Part shown: positions 37,129-45,028 of the stretch, piece by piece | How the letters are laid out: each line of letters begins with the position of its first letter | How positions within the stretch are numbered: position 1 is the stretch's first letter | Origin: Caballeronia glathei | GTDB taxonomy: Bacteria > Pseudomonadota > Gammaproteobacteria > Burkholderiales > Burkholderiaceae | NCBI RefSeq assembly: GCF_000698595.1 | Contig: NZ_JFHC01000002.1 | Span: 62,001 to 126,000, forward strand | Direction: 5' to 3' | Length of the DNA stretch: 64,000 bases | Made by a program: the position numbers and the translations under genes | Notes under the pieces: model-generated | Seen by the model: only the letters and a program-made list of their open reading frames with translations | The model's database searches: none | Told to the model about the DNA's origin: nothing

Positions 37129-37167
37129 GACCGCTGGAATCGAGCATCGAGCACTCGGCCAGCGGTC
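37129..37167 (+). other. Inverted repeat between dcd and the decarboxylase gene
   Basis: Perfect 9-base arms GACCGCTGG (37129-37137) and CCAGCGGTC (37159-37167) with a 21-base loop. No strong T-run follows, so it is either a weak dcd terminator or a 5' leader structure of the decarboxylase, whose ribosome site lies 10 bases beyond. Confidence 0.45.
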
Positions 37168-37189
37168 GTTCCATTTGGAGATTCGCCCA

Positions 37190-39478
37190 ATGAAGTTCCG
37201 TTTCCCCGTCGTCATCATCGACGAAGACTTTCGCTCCGAGAACATCTCGGGTTCCGGAATCCGCGCGCTCGCGGAGGCGATCGAGCGCGAAGGCGCCGAG
37301 GTGCTCGGGCTCACGAGCTACGGCGACCTCACGTCGTTCGCGCAGCAGTCGAGCCGCGCGTCGTGCTTCATCCTGTCGATCGACGACGACGAACTGCTGC
37401 CGTACGCCGAGAACGTGGTCGTGGCGGACGGCGACACGCCGGAGCTGGCCGCGGCGATCATCGCGCTGCGCGCATTCGTCACGGCCGTGCGCCGCCGCAA
37501 CGCCGACATCCCGATTTTCCTCTACGGCGAAACGCGCACGTCGCGCCATCTGCCGAACGACATCCTGCGCGAGCTGCACGGCTTCATCCACATGTTCGAG
37601 GACACGCCGGAATTCGTCGCGCGCCACATCATCCGCGAGGCGAAGGTCTATCTCGACTCGCTCGCGCCGCCGTTCTTCAAGGAGCTCGTGCAGTACGCGG
37701 AGGAAGGCTCGTACTCGTGGCACTGCCCGGGGCATTCGGGCGGCGTCGCGTTCCTGAAGAATCCGCTCGGGCAGATGTTCCACCAGTTCTTCGGCGAGAA
37801 CATGCTGCGCGCGGACGTGTGCAACGCCGTCGACGAACTCGGCCAGCTGCTCGACCACACCGGCCCGGTCGCCGCGTCCGAGCGCAACGCGGCGCGCATC
37901 TTCAGCGCGGACCATCTGTTTTTCGTGACCAACGGCACGTCGACGTCGAACAAGATCGTCTGGCACGCCACCGTAGCGCCGGGCGACATCGTGCTGGTCG
38001 ACCGCAACTGCCACAAGTCGATCCTGCACGCGATCACGATGACGGGCGCGATCCCGGTATTCCTCACGCCGACGCGCAATCACTTCGGCATCATCGGCCC
38101 GATTCCGCGCGACGAATTCAAGCCCGAGAACATTCGCAAGAAGATCGAGGCGAATCCGTTCGCGCGCGAGGCGCTCGCGAAGAATCCGAACCTGAAGCCG
38201 CGCATCCTGACGATCACGCAGAGCACCTACGACGGCGTGATCTACAACGTCGAGATGATCAAGGACCTGCTCGGCGACCTGCTCGACACGCTGCACTTCG
38301 ACGAAGCGTGGCTGCCGCACGCCGAGTTCCACTCGTTCTACCAGGACATGCACGCAATCGGCGCGGGCCGTCCGCGCACGGGCGCGCTCGTGTTCGCGAC
38401 GCACTCCACGCACAAGCTGCTCGCGGGCATTTCGCAGGCGTCGCAGATTCTCGTGCAGGACAGCGAGAACAGCACGTTCGACCGCCATCGCTTCAACGAG
38501 GCGTACCTGATGCATACGTCCACCAGCCCGCAGTACGCGATCATCGCGTCGTGCGACGTCGCCGCGGCGATGATGGAGCCGCCGGGCGGCACGGCGCTCG
38601 TCGAGGAATCGATCGCGGAGGCGCTGGATTTCCGCCGCGCGATGCGCAAGGTCGATGCCGAATACGGCGACGAATGGTTCTTCAAGGTCTGGGGCCCGGA
38701 AGCGCTGGCCGAAGAGGGCATCGGCGACCGCGAGGAATGGATCCTGAGGCCGAACGACCGCTGGCACGGCTTCGGCCCGCTCGCGGAAGGCTTCAACATG
38801 CTCGACCCGATCAAGGCCACCATCATCACGCCGGGGCTCGACGTGGACGGCGAATTCGGCGAGACCGGCATCCCGGCCGCGATCGTGACGAAGTACCTGG
38901 CGGAGCACGGCATCATCGTGGAGAAGACGGGGCTCTATTCGTTCTTCATCATGTTCACGATCGGCATCACGAAGGGCCGCTGGAACTCGATGGTCACCGA
39001 ACTGCAGCAGTTCAAGGACGACTACGACAACAACCAGCCGCTCTGGCGCGTGCTGCCGGAATTCATCGCGCAGCATCCGTCGTACGAGCGCATCGGCCTG
39101 CGCGACCTGTGCGAGCAGATTCACAGCGTCTATCGCGCGAACAACATCGCGCGGCTCACCACCGAGATGTACCTGTCGAGCATGGAGCCCGCGATGAAGC
39201 CGTCCGAAGCGTTCGCGAAACTCGCGCACCGCGAGATCGACCGGGTGCCGATCGACGAGCTCGAGGGCCGCGTGACGAGCATTCTGCTCACGCCGTATCC
39301 GCCGGGTATTCCGCTCCTGATTCCGGGCGAGCGCTTCAACCGGACGATCGTCGATTACCTGCGCTTCGCGCGCGAGTTCAACGAGCGCTTCCCGGGATTC
39401 CATACGGACATCCACGGGCTCGTGGGCGAGATGATCAACGGACGCATCGAATATTTCGTGGATTGCGTGCGGAATTGA
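37190..39478 (+). CDS. PLP-dependent lysine/arginine/ornithine decarboxylase (group III)
   Basis: 762-residue enzyme of the AdiA/LdcC/SpeC family. The N-terminal response-regulator-like wing domain is at about 1-130 (FPVVIIDEDFRSENISGSGIR). The core shows the PLP region CPGHSGGVAFLKNP, NGTSTSNKIVWH, DEAWLPHAEFH and the Schiff-base lysine in THSTHKLLAG at about 408. The C-terminal domain follows (LLTPYPPGIPLLIPGERF). It makes cadaverine, agmatine or putrescine; the substrate cannot be fixed from sequence, although Burkholderia homologues are usually labelled arginine/lysine/ornithine decarboxylase. ATG 37190 is chosen for GGAG upstream. It ends at a strong terminator. Confidence 0.93.
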   Translation: MKFRFPVVIIDEDFRSENISGSGIRALAEAIEREGAEVLGLTSYGDLTSFAQQSSRASCFILSIDDDELLPYAENVVVADGDTPELAAAIIALRAFVTAVRRRNADIPIFLYGETRTSRHLPNDILRELHGFIHMFEDTPEFVARHIIREAKVYLDSLAPPFFKELVQYAEEGSYSWHCPGHSGGVAFLKNPLGQMFHQFFGENMLRADVCNAVDELGQLLDHTGPVAASERNAARIFSADHLFFVTNGTSTSNKIVWHATVAPGDIVLVDRNCHKSILHAITMTGAIPVFLTPTRNHFGIIGPIPRDEFKPENIRKKIEANPFAREALAKNPNLKPRILTITQSTYDGVIYNVEMIKDLLGDLLDTLHFDEAWLPHAEFHSFYQDMHAIGAGRPRTGALVFATHSTHKLLAGISQASQILVQDSENSTFDRHRFNEAYLMHTSTSPQYAIIASCDVAAAMMEPPGGTALVEESIAEALDFRRAMRKVDAEYGDEWFFKVWGPEALAEEGIGDREEWILRPNDRWHGFGPLAEGFNMLDPIKATIITPGLDVDGEFGETGIPAAIVTKYLAEHGIIVEKTGLYSFFIMFTIGITKGRWNSMVTELQQFKDDYDNNQPLWRVLPEFIAQHPSYERIGLRDLCEQIHSVYRANNIARLTTEMYLSSMEPAMKPSEAFAKLAHREIDRVPIDELEGRVTSILLTPYPPGIPLLIPGERFNRTIVDYLRFAREFNERFPGFHTDIHGLVGEMINGRIEYFVDCVRN

Positions 39479-39499
39479 TGCGCATCTGACTGATGAGAG

Positions 39500-39530
39500 A
39501 ACGGCCCGCTTTGTGCGGGCCGTTTTTTTT
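39500..39530 (+). terminator. Intrinsic terminator after the decarboxylase gene
   Basis: Perfect 10-base stem (39500-39509 with 39515-39524), loop TTTGT, followed by eight T residues to 39530. The T-run ends at the stop codon of the convergent bestrophin gene. Confidence 0.92.
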
Positions 39531-40459
39531 CAATCGAGGATGTGCGGCGGCGTTTGCGAAACGGGTGCCGGCACGCGCCTGAAGTCCGGATCGGCGGCCA
39601 TGTCGTGAAGCGCGTTTTCCAGCGCCGCGCACATCGTGTTCAGCGCGAGATCGTTTTCCTCGGTGCCAAACGGGTCCTCGATCTGCGCGGCGATCGCTTC
39701 GAGCGCCATGAACGCGTAGGCGAGCAGCAGCGCAAAGAGCGGCGTGAGCAGCCCGGCGCCGTCGACGAGGCCGAACGGCAGGAGCGCACAGAAGAGATAG
39801 ACGGTGCGGTGAATCATCACCGAGTACGAGAAGGGCAGGGGCGTCGTCGAGAGCCGCTCGCAGCCGCCGATCACTTCCGATAGCGCATCGAGATTGCGGT
39901 CGATGGCGAGCATCCCGAAGCCGTCGATGGAGCCTTCGCGCACGCGCGCCGCCACCCATTCGCCGAGCCAGAGCGCGATCGTCGCCGGGCGGCACTGCGC
40001 ATCGATCACGCGTGCGTAGAGTTCGGGCGGCAGGCGCGGGGCGAGGTCTTCGCGGGCATCGGTGCCGCGCAGCTGATGGCGCAGCGCGTGGGCGAAACCA
40101 CCGAGCGCGGCGATGAAGCGGCGCGTGTCGGCGGGGTCGCGCTCACCGGGCAGGCTGAGCGCCTGCCGCGCGAGCGAGCGCGCGCAGATTGCGAGTTCGC
40201 CCCAGAGCTTGCGGCCTTCCCACCAGCGATCGTAGCTCGCGCGGTTGCGAAAGCCGAGGAACACGGCGAGCGCGATGCCGATGAGCGCGAACGGCGGCGT
40301 GCCGAGCCCGGCCGGATAGCTGCGCATGTGATCGTGCATGAAGATCGCGACGATCGACAGCGCGAGGATCAGCAAGAGGCGCGGGACCAGCTGGGGCAGC
40401 ACGGAGCCACGCCAGACGAACAGCAGGCGAAACCAGTGCAGTTTGGGACGGATGATCAT
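39530..40459 (-). CDS. Bestrophin-family anion channel (UPF0187)
   Basis: 309-residue inner-membrane protein. It starts MIIRPKLHWFRLLFVWRGSVLP, then has hydrophobic helices (LLLILALSIVAIFMH, PFALIGIALAVFLGFRNRASYDRWWEGRK) with the bestrophin-type RNxxxYDRWWEGR segment. Later come RLSTTPLPFSYSVMIHRTVYLF and EDPFGTEENDLAL. Bacterial bestrophins form pentameric channels, reported to be ion-selective; the physiological role is obscure. No operon partner: it converges on the decarboxylase and shares its strand with argH upstream, from which it is separated by the argH terminator. Confidence 0.92.
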   Translation of the reverse strand: MIIRPKLHWFRLLFVWRGSVLPQLVPRLLLILALSIVAIFMHDHMRSYPAGLGTPPFALIGIALAVFLGFRNRASYDRWWEGRKLWGELAICARSLARQALSLPGERDPADTRRFIAALGGFAHALRHQLRGTDAREDLAPRLPPELYARVIDAQCRPATIALWLGEWVAARVREGSIDGFGMLAIDRNLDALSEVIGGCERLSTTPLPFSYSVMIHRTVYLFCALLPFGLVDGAGLLTPLFALLLAYAFMALEAIAAQIEDPFGTEENDLALNTMCAALENALHDMAADPDFRRVPAPVSQTPPHILD

Positions 40460-40581
40460 GGAAGGAGCCTGATACGCAGTCCCGTGATTATCTCGAAATT
40501 AGGGCGTCTGGCATTGGGGCATAGGGTCGCGCACGGACGCACGTTGCCTGACAGATGCATGACGATCCTTTCGGCACACGT

Positions 40582-40619
40582 AAAAAAAGCTGCCCGCACA
40601 TCGTCGTGCGGACAGCTTT
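40582..40619 (-). terminator. Intrinsic terminator of argH
   Basis: Stem AAAGCTGYCCGCAC (40586-40599 with 40606-40619, one mismatch). On the minus strand it is followed by seven T residues. It lies about 55 bases past the argH stop. Confidence 0.88.
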
Positions 40620-40673
40620 CATTCTGACGCGCTGCGCGTGCACCTGTCACGGGCAGCGTCGTTCACCGCGATC

Positions 40674-42077
40674 TCAAAGCGCCTCGCGCGCCGCCTTCGC
40701 CGCGGCCCGTACCTGATCCGGCGCCGTGCCGCCCGCGTGATCGCGGCTTGCCACCGACCCTTCGAGCGTCAGATAGCCGAACACGTCGTCCCCGAGCAGG
40801 TGCGCGACGTTCGGCAGCTCGCCGCGCATCTCGTCGAGCGACAGGTCCGCCAGATCGCAGCCGCGGTCCACGCAGATCCGCACCGCGTGCGCGACCGCTT
40901 CGTGCGCGTCGCGAAACGGCAGGCCGCGCTTCACCAGATAGTCGGCGAGATCGGTTGCCGTCGAGAAGCCCTGCAGCGCCGCCGCGCGCATCGCCTCGGG
41001 CTTCACGGTGATGCCCGCCGCCATTTCCGCGAAGATGCGCAGCGTGTCGGCGACCGTATCCACCGTGTCGAAGAGCGGCTCCTTGTCTTCCTGATTGTCC
41101 TTGTTGTAGGCGAGCGGCTGGCCCTTCATCAGCGTGAGCAGCGCCATCAGATGCCCGTTCACGCGGCCGGTCTTGCCGCGCGCGAGTTCCGGCACGTCGG
41201 GGTTCTTCTTCTGCGGCATGATCGACGAGCCGGTGCAGAAGCGGTCCGCCAGATCGATGAAGCCGACGCGCGGGCTCATCCACAGCACGAGTTCTTCCGA
41301 GAAGCGCGATACGTGCGTCATCACGAGCGCCGCCGCTGCCGTGAATTCGATCGCGAAATCGCGGTCCGACACGGCGTCGAGCGAATTGGTACAGATGCCG
41401 TCGAAGCCGAGCGTCTTCGCCACCGCGTGACGGTCGATCGGGTAGCTCGTGCCGGCGAGCGCCGCGGCGCCGAGCGGCAGGCGGTTCACGCGAACGCGGC
41501 AGTCGCGCATGCGCTCGGTGTCGCGCGTAAACATTTCCACGTAGGCGAGCAGGTGGTGGCCGAACGTCACCGGCTGCGCGACCTGAAGGTGCGTGAAGCC
41601 GGGCATGATCGTGGCGGCGTGCTGCTCCGCGAGGCCGATCAACGCGCCGCGCAGGTCCTTCAGCAGCGCGACGATGCGGTCGATCTCGCCGCGCAGCCAC
41701 AGGCGGATGTCGGTCGCGACCTGGTCGTTGCGCGAGCGGCCGGTGTGCAGCCGCTTGCCCGCGTCGCCGATCAGCGCGGTCAGGCGCGCCTCGATGTTCA
41801 GGTGCACGTCCTCGAGATCGAGCTTCCATTCGAACTCGCCGCGCTCGATCTCGCCCTTGATCTGCGCCATGCCGCGCCGGATCGCGTCGAGATCGTCCGC
41901 GCCGATGATCTTCTGCGCGGCGAGCATCGAGGCGTGCGCGAGCGATCCTTCGATATCGACGAGGGCGAGCCGCTTGTCGAAGAACACCGACGACGTATAG
42001 CGTTTGACGAGTTCCGACATCGGCTCGGAGAAGCGAGCCGACCAGGCTTCGCCTTTTTTGTGCAGTTGGGACGTCAT
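40674..42077 (-). CDS. argH: Argininosuccinate lyase
   Basis: Releases arginine and fumarate from argininosuccinate, the last step of arginine synthesis. The 467-residue protein has the superfamily signature [15 protein letters not shown], the [12 protein letters not shown] segment and [17 protein letters not shown] with the conserved THLQ. It begins [16 protein letters not shown], the standard start. It is monocistronic, with its own terminator; other arg genes are not in the window. Arginine produced here could feed the decarboxylase at 37 kb. Confidence 0.97.
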   Translation of the reverse strand: MTSQLHKKGEAWSARFSEPMSELVKRYTSSVFFDKRLALVDIEGSLAHASMLAAQKIIGADDLDAIRRGMAQIKGEIERGEFEWKLDLEDVHLNIEARLTALIGDAGKRLHTGRSRNDQVATDIRLWLRGEIDRIVALLKDLRGALIGLAEQHAATIMPGFTHLQVAQPVTFGHHLLAYVEMFTRDTERMRDCRVRVNRLPLGAAALAGTSYPIDRHAVAKTLGFDGICTNSLDAVSDRDFAIEFTAAAALVMTHVSRFSEELVLWMSPRVGFIDLADRFCTGSSIMPQKKNPDVPELARGKTGRVNGHLMALLTLMKGQPLAYNKDNQEDKEPLFDTVDTVADTLRIFAEMAAGITVKPEAMRAAALQGFSTATDLADYLVKRGLPFRDAHEAVAHAVRICVDRGCDLADLSLDEMRGELPNVAHLLGDDVFGYLTLEGSVASRDHAGGTAPDQVRAAAKAAREAL

Positions 42078-42203
42078 GGTGATGTTGGGTTCGGGACAGT
42101 GGCGATGAGCGGGCGGCGCAGGGCCGGGGAATCCGCGATTTTAACATCGGCGCTTTCCCGGTTACGTCCGGCTACGAAGACCGCAACGGGAGGTCCTGCC
42201 GCC

Positions 42204-42983
42204 TCAGGCGGTCGGCGCGAGCTTGCCGGTCATGACGACCGGGCCGCTCGGCCCGTCCGGATTCGGCGAGCCGCCCATCGGTTCGACGGATACCGCGAGC
42301 GTCGGGAACGCATCGACGGAGGCGACTTTCATGCGCGCCATACCGTTTGCCGGCAGGACGCCGAGCGACACCGGACGGCCCTCCTTCGTCAGGCCCCACA
42401 GCTGCATCGACTTGCCGGCCGGGGTGGCCGCGCCGCTCATGCGGCGCACGGTCATCTCGGAGGTGCGGTCGTCCCACATGACGAGCATCATCGGGCGGGC
42501 GTCCTTGTCGGCGAGCGTCGCGACATACGCGATGTGCGGCTCCCCGGCCACCTGCGTGGCGGGTGCGGGGACGGGCGCCAGCTGCCGCACGCCGACGACG
42601 AGCGCAAGCGCGGCCACCGCCGTCGCCGCCGCCGACCAGCCGCGCCAGAACGACAGGCTGTCGAACCAGCGCGGCCTGGCGGCTTTCGCCGGTTCGCGTG
42701 GCGCGGGACGCACGGCGGTATCCGCCGCGGCGTCTTCGCGCCGCGCGCCGGCGAGCGCGAGCCGCTGTTCGATCGCGTCCCACACGGCCTGCGGCGGCGT
42801 GGCCGCCGGCCCGAGTTCGCCCAGAGCGGCGAGGCGCGCGCGCCATGCCTCGATCGCGAGACGGATCGACGGATCGTGCCGCGCGATGCGCTCGAAGCGC
42901 CGCCGCGAGCCGCCGCGCAGCACGCCGAGCGTGTACTCGGCGGCGAGACGGTCGACGAGACCCGGATGGCCGTGCAGATTCAT
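42204..42983 (-). CDS. Anti-sigma factor, RskA/ZAS-like
   Basis: 259-residue inner-membrane protein. Its cytoplasmic N-terminal half (EYTLGVLRGGSRRRFERIARHDPSIR, IEAWRARLAAL) would bind the partner sigma factor. A single membrane helix (WSAAATAVAALALVVGV) is followed by a periplasmic RskA-type C-terminal domain (KSMQLWGLTKEGRPVSLGVLP). The ATG overlaps the sigma stop by 4 bases. No HxxxCxxC zinc motif is visible, so it is of the zinc-free type. The signal sensed is unknown. The longer frame to 43412 is a shadow of the sigma gene. Confidence 0.88.
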   Translation of the reverse strand: MNLHGHPGLVDRLAAEYTLGVLRGGSRRRFERIARHDPSIRLAIEAWRARLAALGELGPAATPPQAVWDAIEQRLALAGARREDAAADTAVRPAPREPAKAARPRWFDSLSFWRGWSAAATAVAALALVVGVRQLAPVPAPATQVAGEPHIAYVATLADKDARPMMLVMWDDRTSEMTVRRMSGAATPAGKSMQLWGLTKEGRPVSLGVLPANGMARMKVASVDAFPTLAVSVEPMGGSPNPDGPSGPVVMTGKLAPTA

Positions 42984-43567
42984 CGCGCGCCTCCGAGGCA
43001 CGCCCTGAGCTTTTCGAGGCCGCGCCTGATCCACGATTTCACGGTGCCGAGCGGGACTTTCATCACCTCGGCCACTTCGTAGTGGCTCTGGTCGCGCAGG
43101 TAGGCGAGCGCGACAGCCTGGCGCTGGTTCGGCTCGAGCCGCCCGATGCACGTGCGCAACTGCCGTGCTTCCTCGCTCATCAGGGTCTGCTCGGAGGGAT
43201 CGGCTTCGTTCGCCGGCAGGATGTCGTCCAACGCTTCGCTCCATTCCGTCTGGGCGCCCGCGCCGCCAGCCTTCTGCCGCCGCAGGTAGTCGAGCGCGCG
43301 GTTGCGCACGATCGCCGTCATCCAGGTCATCGGCGCGGAGAGGCCGGCCCGGTAATCGCCCGCATACCGCCAGATGTTGACGAACGCGTCCTGCAGGACT
43401 TCCTCGGCCCACTCTCGCCTGATCAATATACGCAGCGCGAGGCCGAACAGTTTCGACGACGTGAGATCGTAAAGCGTGCGCAACGCCGAGGCGTCTTCGA
43501 CGGCGACGCGTTCGAGCAGCTTCACAAGCGTGTCGGGAGTCGGGTCGTGGGGGAGGGCTGTCGTCAT
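42980..43567 (-). CDS. ECF RNA polymerase sigma factor
   Basis: 195-residue extracytoplasmic-function sigma. Sigma region 2 has EEVLQDAFVNIWRYAGDYR and NRALDYLRRQK. Region 4 has QRQAVALAYLRDQSHYEVAEVM and the HTH GTVKSWIRRGLEKLR. It is coupled to the anti-sigma gene by a 4-base overlap (ATGA), so stoichiometric synthesis is likely. This pair resembles the SigK/RskA group, often linked to oxidative or redox stress, but no recognisable target gene is adjacent. Confidence 0.92.
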   Translation of the reverse strand: MTTALPHDPTPDTLVKLLERVAVEDASALRTLYDLTSSKLFGLALRILIRREWAEEVLQDAFVNIWRYAGDYRAGLSAPMTWMTAIVRNRALDYLRRQKAGGAGAQTEWSEALDDILPANEADPSEQTLMSEEARQLRTCIGRLEPNQRQAVALAYLRDQSHYEVAEVMKVPLGTVKSWIRRGLEKLRACLGGAR

Positions 43568-43927
43568 GGCACCGTTGAAGGAGTCGGCGCGGCTATCTTA
43601 CCGAACTCTTTCGGAATGCTCCGAAGCGCTTTCGCGCGGAATTTCGCCGCTGCGTGCATCCGCGCGCCTTTCGGCTGCGTAAGGGAAAGAAGGGGCGGGG
43701 AAAAGCGCGGGAGATCAGGAAGGGCGTGAGGGTGCCTTGCCTTGACGTGCCACGCCGTGCCACGCGCGCCGCTGGCGCCCGGTGGATGTCCTCGCGCGTG
43801 TCCCCGCTCTCCACCGGCGCATCCATCCGGTGGAGAGCGGTTTTGCCCGGTCGTGCGGCCGGGCATTTTTTCGCGCGCCGCTTGCGTCCTGGCGCTCGTG
43901 CCGCGCGGCCTGTTTGGCGGCGCGGGT
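43568..43927. other. Intergenic region upstream of the ECF sigma gene, with orphan hairpin
   Basis: 360 bases between the ECF sigma start and the end of the MmyB-type regulator. I see no convincing gene. It should contain the sigma promoter, possibly autoregulated. Its main feature is the 14-bp inverted repeat listed separately. Short plus-strand frames here have no family features. Confidence 0.5.
43804..43844 (+). terminator. Orphan terminator-like hairpin
   Basis: Perfect 14-base arms CCGCTCTCCACCGG (43804-43817) and its complement (43827-43840), a 9-base loop, then TTTT. The T-run fits plus-strand termination, but no plus-strand gene lies upstream within 3 kb. On the minus strand there is no T-run after it. 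Confidence 0.5.
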
Positions 43928-44752
43928 TCAGTCGCTGCCGACGAGAATCACGAGCTTCAGATCCTCCCGGTGCGCGGGCTTGAACGTGATCTGGTCATAG
44001 ACGAGCCGCCCGCGCACCGGATGGTTGAACGCGCGCGCGCCGCCTTCGCGCTCGCCGACGTCCTGCGAGGCCCAGAAGCGCGCGAACGCGTCGCTTGCCG
44101 TCAGGAGGCCGTCGATCAGCGCACGCGTCGGCGCATCGTTCAGATGGCGGATCGTATCGGCGCGAAACTCGGCGACGAGCCGCCGCGCCCGCGTCTCCCA
44201 GTCGACCACCAGCTCGCTCGCCTCGGGACGCGTGAACATGTAGGTGAGGAGATTGCGGTCGTTCGCGCCGTCCAGCCAGCCGACGAACAGGTCGGCCGCC
44301 TGCGGGTTCCAGCGCAGCGCGTTCCACTGGCGGTCGAGCACGTAGGCGGGCGCGCCGACCAGCGCGACGGTTTTCAGCAGCGCGGCGGGCGCGTCGAGCG
44401 CGGCGGGATCGGGCTCGGCGGGATCGCGCTGGGCCGCGAGCTCGAACAGATACGCCCGCTCGGCGCGCGAAAGCTGCAGCGCGACCGCGATGCGCGCGAG
44501 CGCATCGGCGGAAGCGGATACCGGGCGCCCCTGCTCGATCCACGTGTACCAGGTCGGACTCACGCCGCACAGTTGCGCGACTTCCTCCCGCCGCAGTCCC
44601 GGCGTGCGGCGCCGCGGCGCGGGCGGCAGGCCGACGGCGAGCGGCGACAGCCGTTCGCGATGCGCGCGGATGAAGTCGCCGAGCGCGCGGGCGGGCGTGG
44701 CGTCGAGAGCGGGCGCGCCGGTCCCGGCTTTCTCGGAAGGCTGCGTGGTCAT
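43928..44752 (-). CDS. XRE-family regulator with MmyB-like ligand-binding domain
   Basis: 274-residue transcription factor. The N-terminal helix-turn-helix (LGDFIRAHRERLSPLAVGLP, RRTPGLRREEVAQLCGVSPTWYTWIEQGRPVSAS) is followed by an MmyB-like domain from about 110 (AYVLDRQWNALRWNPQAADLF, RNLLTYMFTRPEASELVVDWE). The GLRREEVAQLAGVS pattern is diagnostic of this actinobacterial/proteobacterial group, which usually controls a neighbouring short-chain dehydrogenase. Here no such target is adjacent. A palindrome and -10-like box lie upstream. Confidence 0.9.
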   Translation of the reverse strand: MTTQPSEKAGTGAPALDATPARALGDFIRAHRERLSPLAVGLPPAPRRRTPGLRREEVAQLCGVSPTWYTWIEQGRPVSASADALARIAVALQLSRAERAYLFELAAQRDPAEPDPAALDAPAALLKTVALVGAPAYVLDRQWNALRWNPQAADLFVGWLDGANDRNLLTYMFTRPEASELVVDWETRARRLVAEFRADTIRHLNDAPTRALIDGLLTASDAFARFWASQDVGEREGGARAFNHPVRGRLVYDQITFKPAHREDLKLVILVGSD

Positions 44753-44792
44753 GAGGCGTCGGGGCGTCGTGCGGTTGGGCAGGTGGTCCTGA

Positions 44793-44842
44793 TACCAGAA
44801 TAATCGTTCGATGGGTACTGGTACAGAACGGGGCGTATTGTA
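44793..44842 (-). promoter_or_regulatory. Candidate promoter and operator of the MmyB-type regulator
   Basis: On the minus strand TACAAT (complement of about 44837-44842) resembles a -10 box. Downstream of it lies an inverted repeat TACCAG (44793-44798) / CTGGTA (44818-44823), 40-70 bases before the start codon. The arrangement would suit autorepression; this is inference. Confidence 0.4.
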
Positions 44843-44931
44843 GCTGTTGGCGCGTGCTTTCGAGCAGGCGCCGTGGTTCGCCTGGCGAGTGAATCCGTTC
44901 GCCGCGCGCCGCCCCGTGACATCCAGACCGC

Positions 44932-44988
44932 ACCCAAAACGAATGCGGCACGGACAGCCGCGCGGTTGAACGCGCCTGTCCGTGCCGC
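44932..44988 (-). terminator. Intrinsic terminator of ppc
   Basis: Perfect 13-base arms GCGGCACGGACAG (44945-44957) and complement (44976-44988), with additional pairing of CGCGCG inside. On the minus strand a T-rich ATTCGTTTTGGG follows. It is about 40 bases past the ppc stop. Confidence 0.75.
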
Positions 44989-45028
44989 AGTGCCATCCTG
45001 TCCGGAGCGGTGTGGAACCCGCGTCAGG

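Noticed and set aside
36194..39415. 1073-codon minus-strand frame across dcd and the decarboxylase
   Set aside because: Composition is Arg/Asp/His/Val-rich typical of antisense frames, and it covers two well-supported plus-strand genes.
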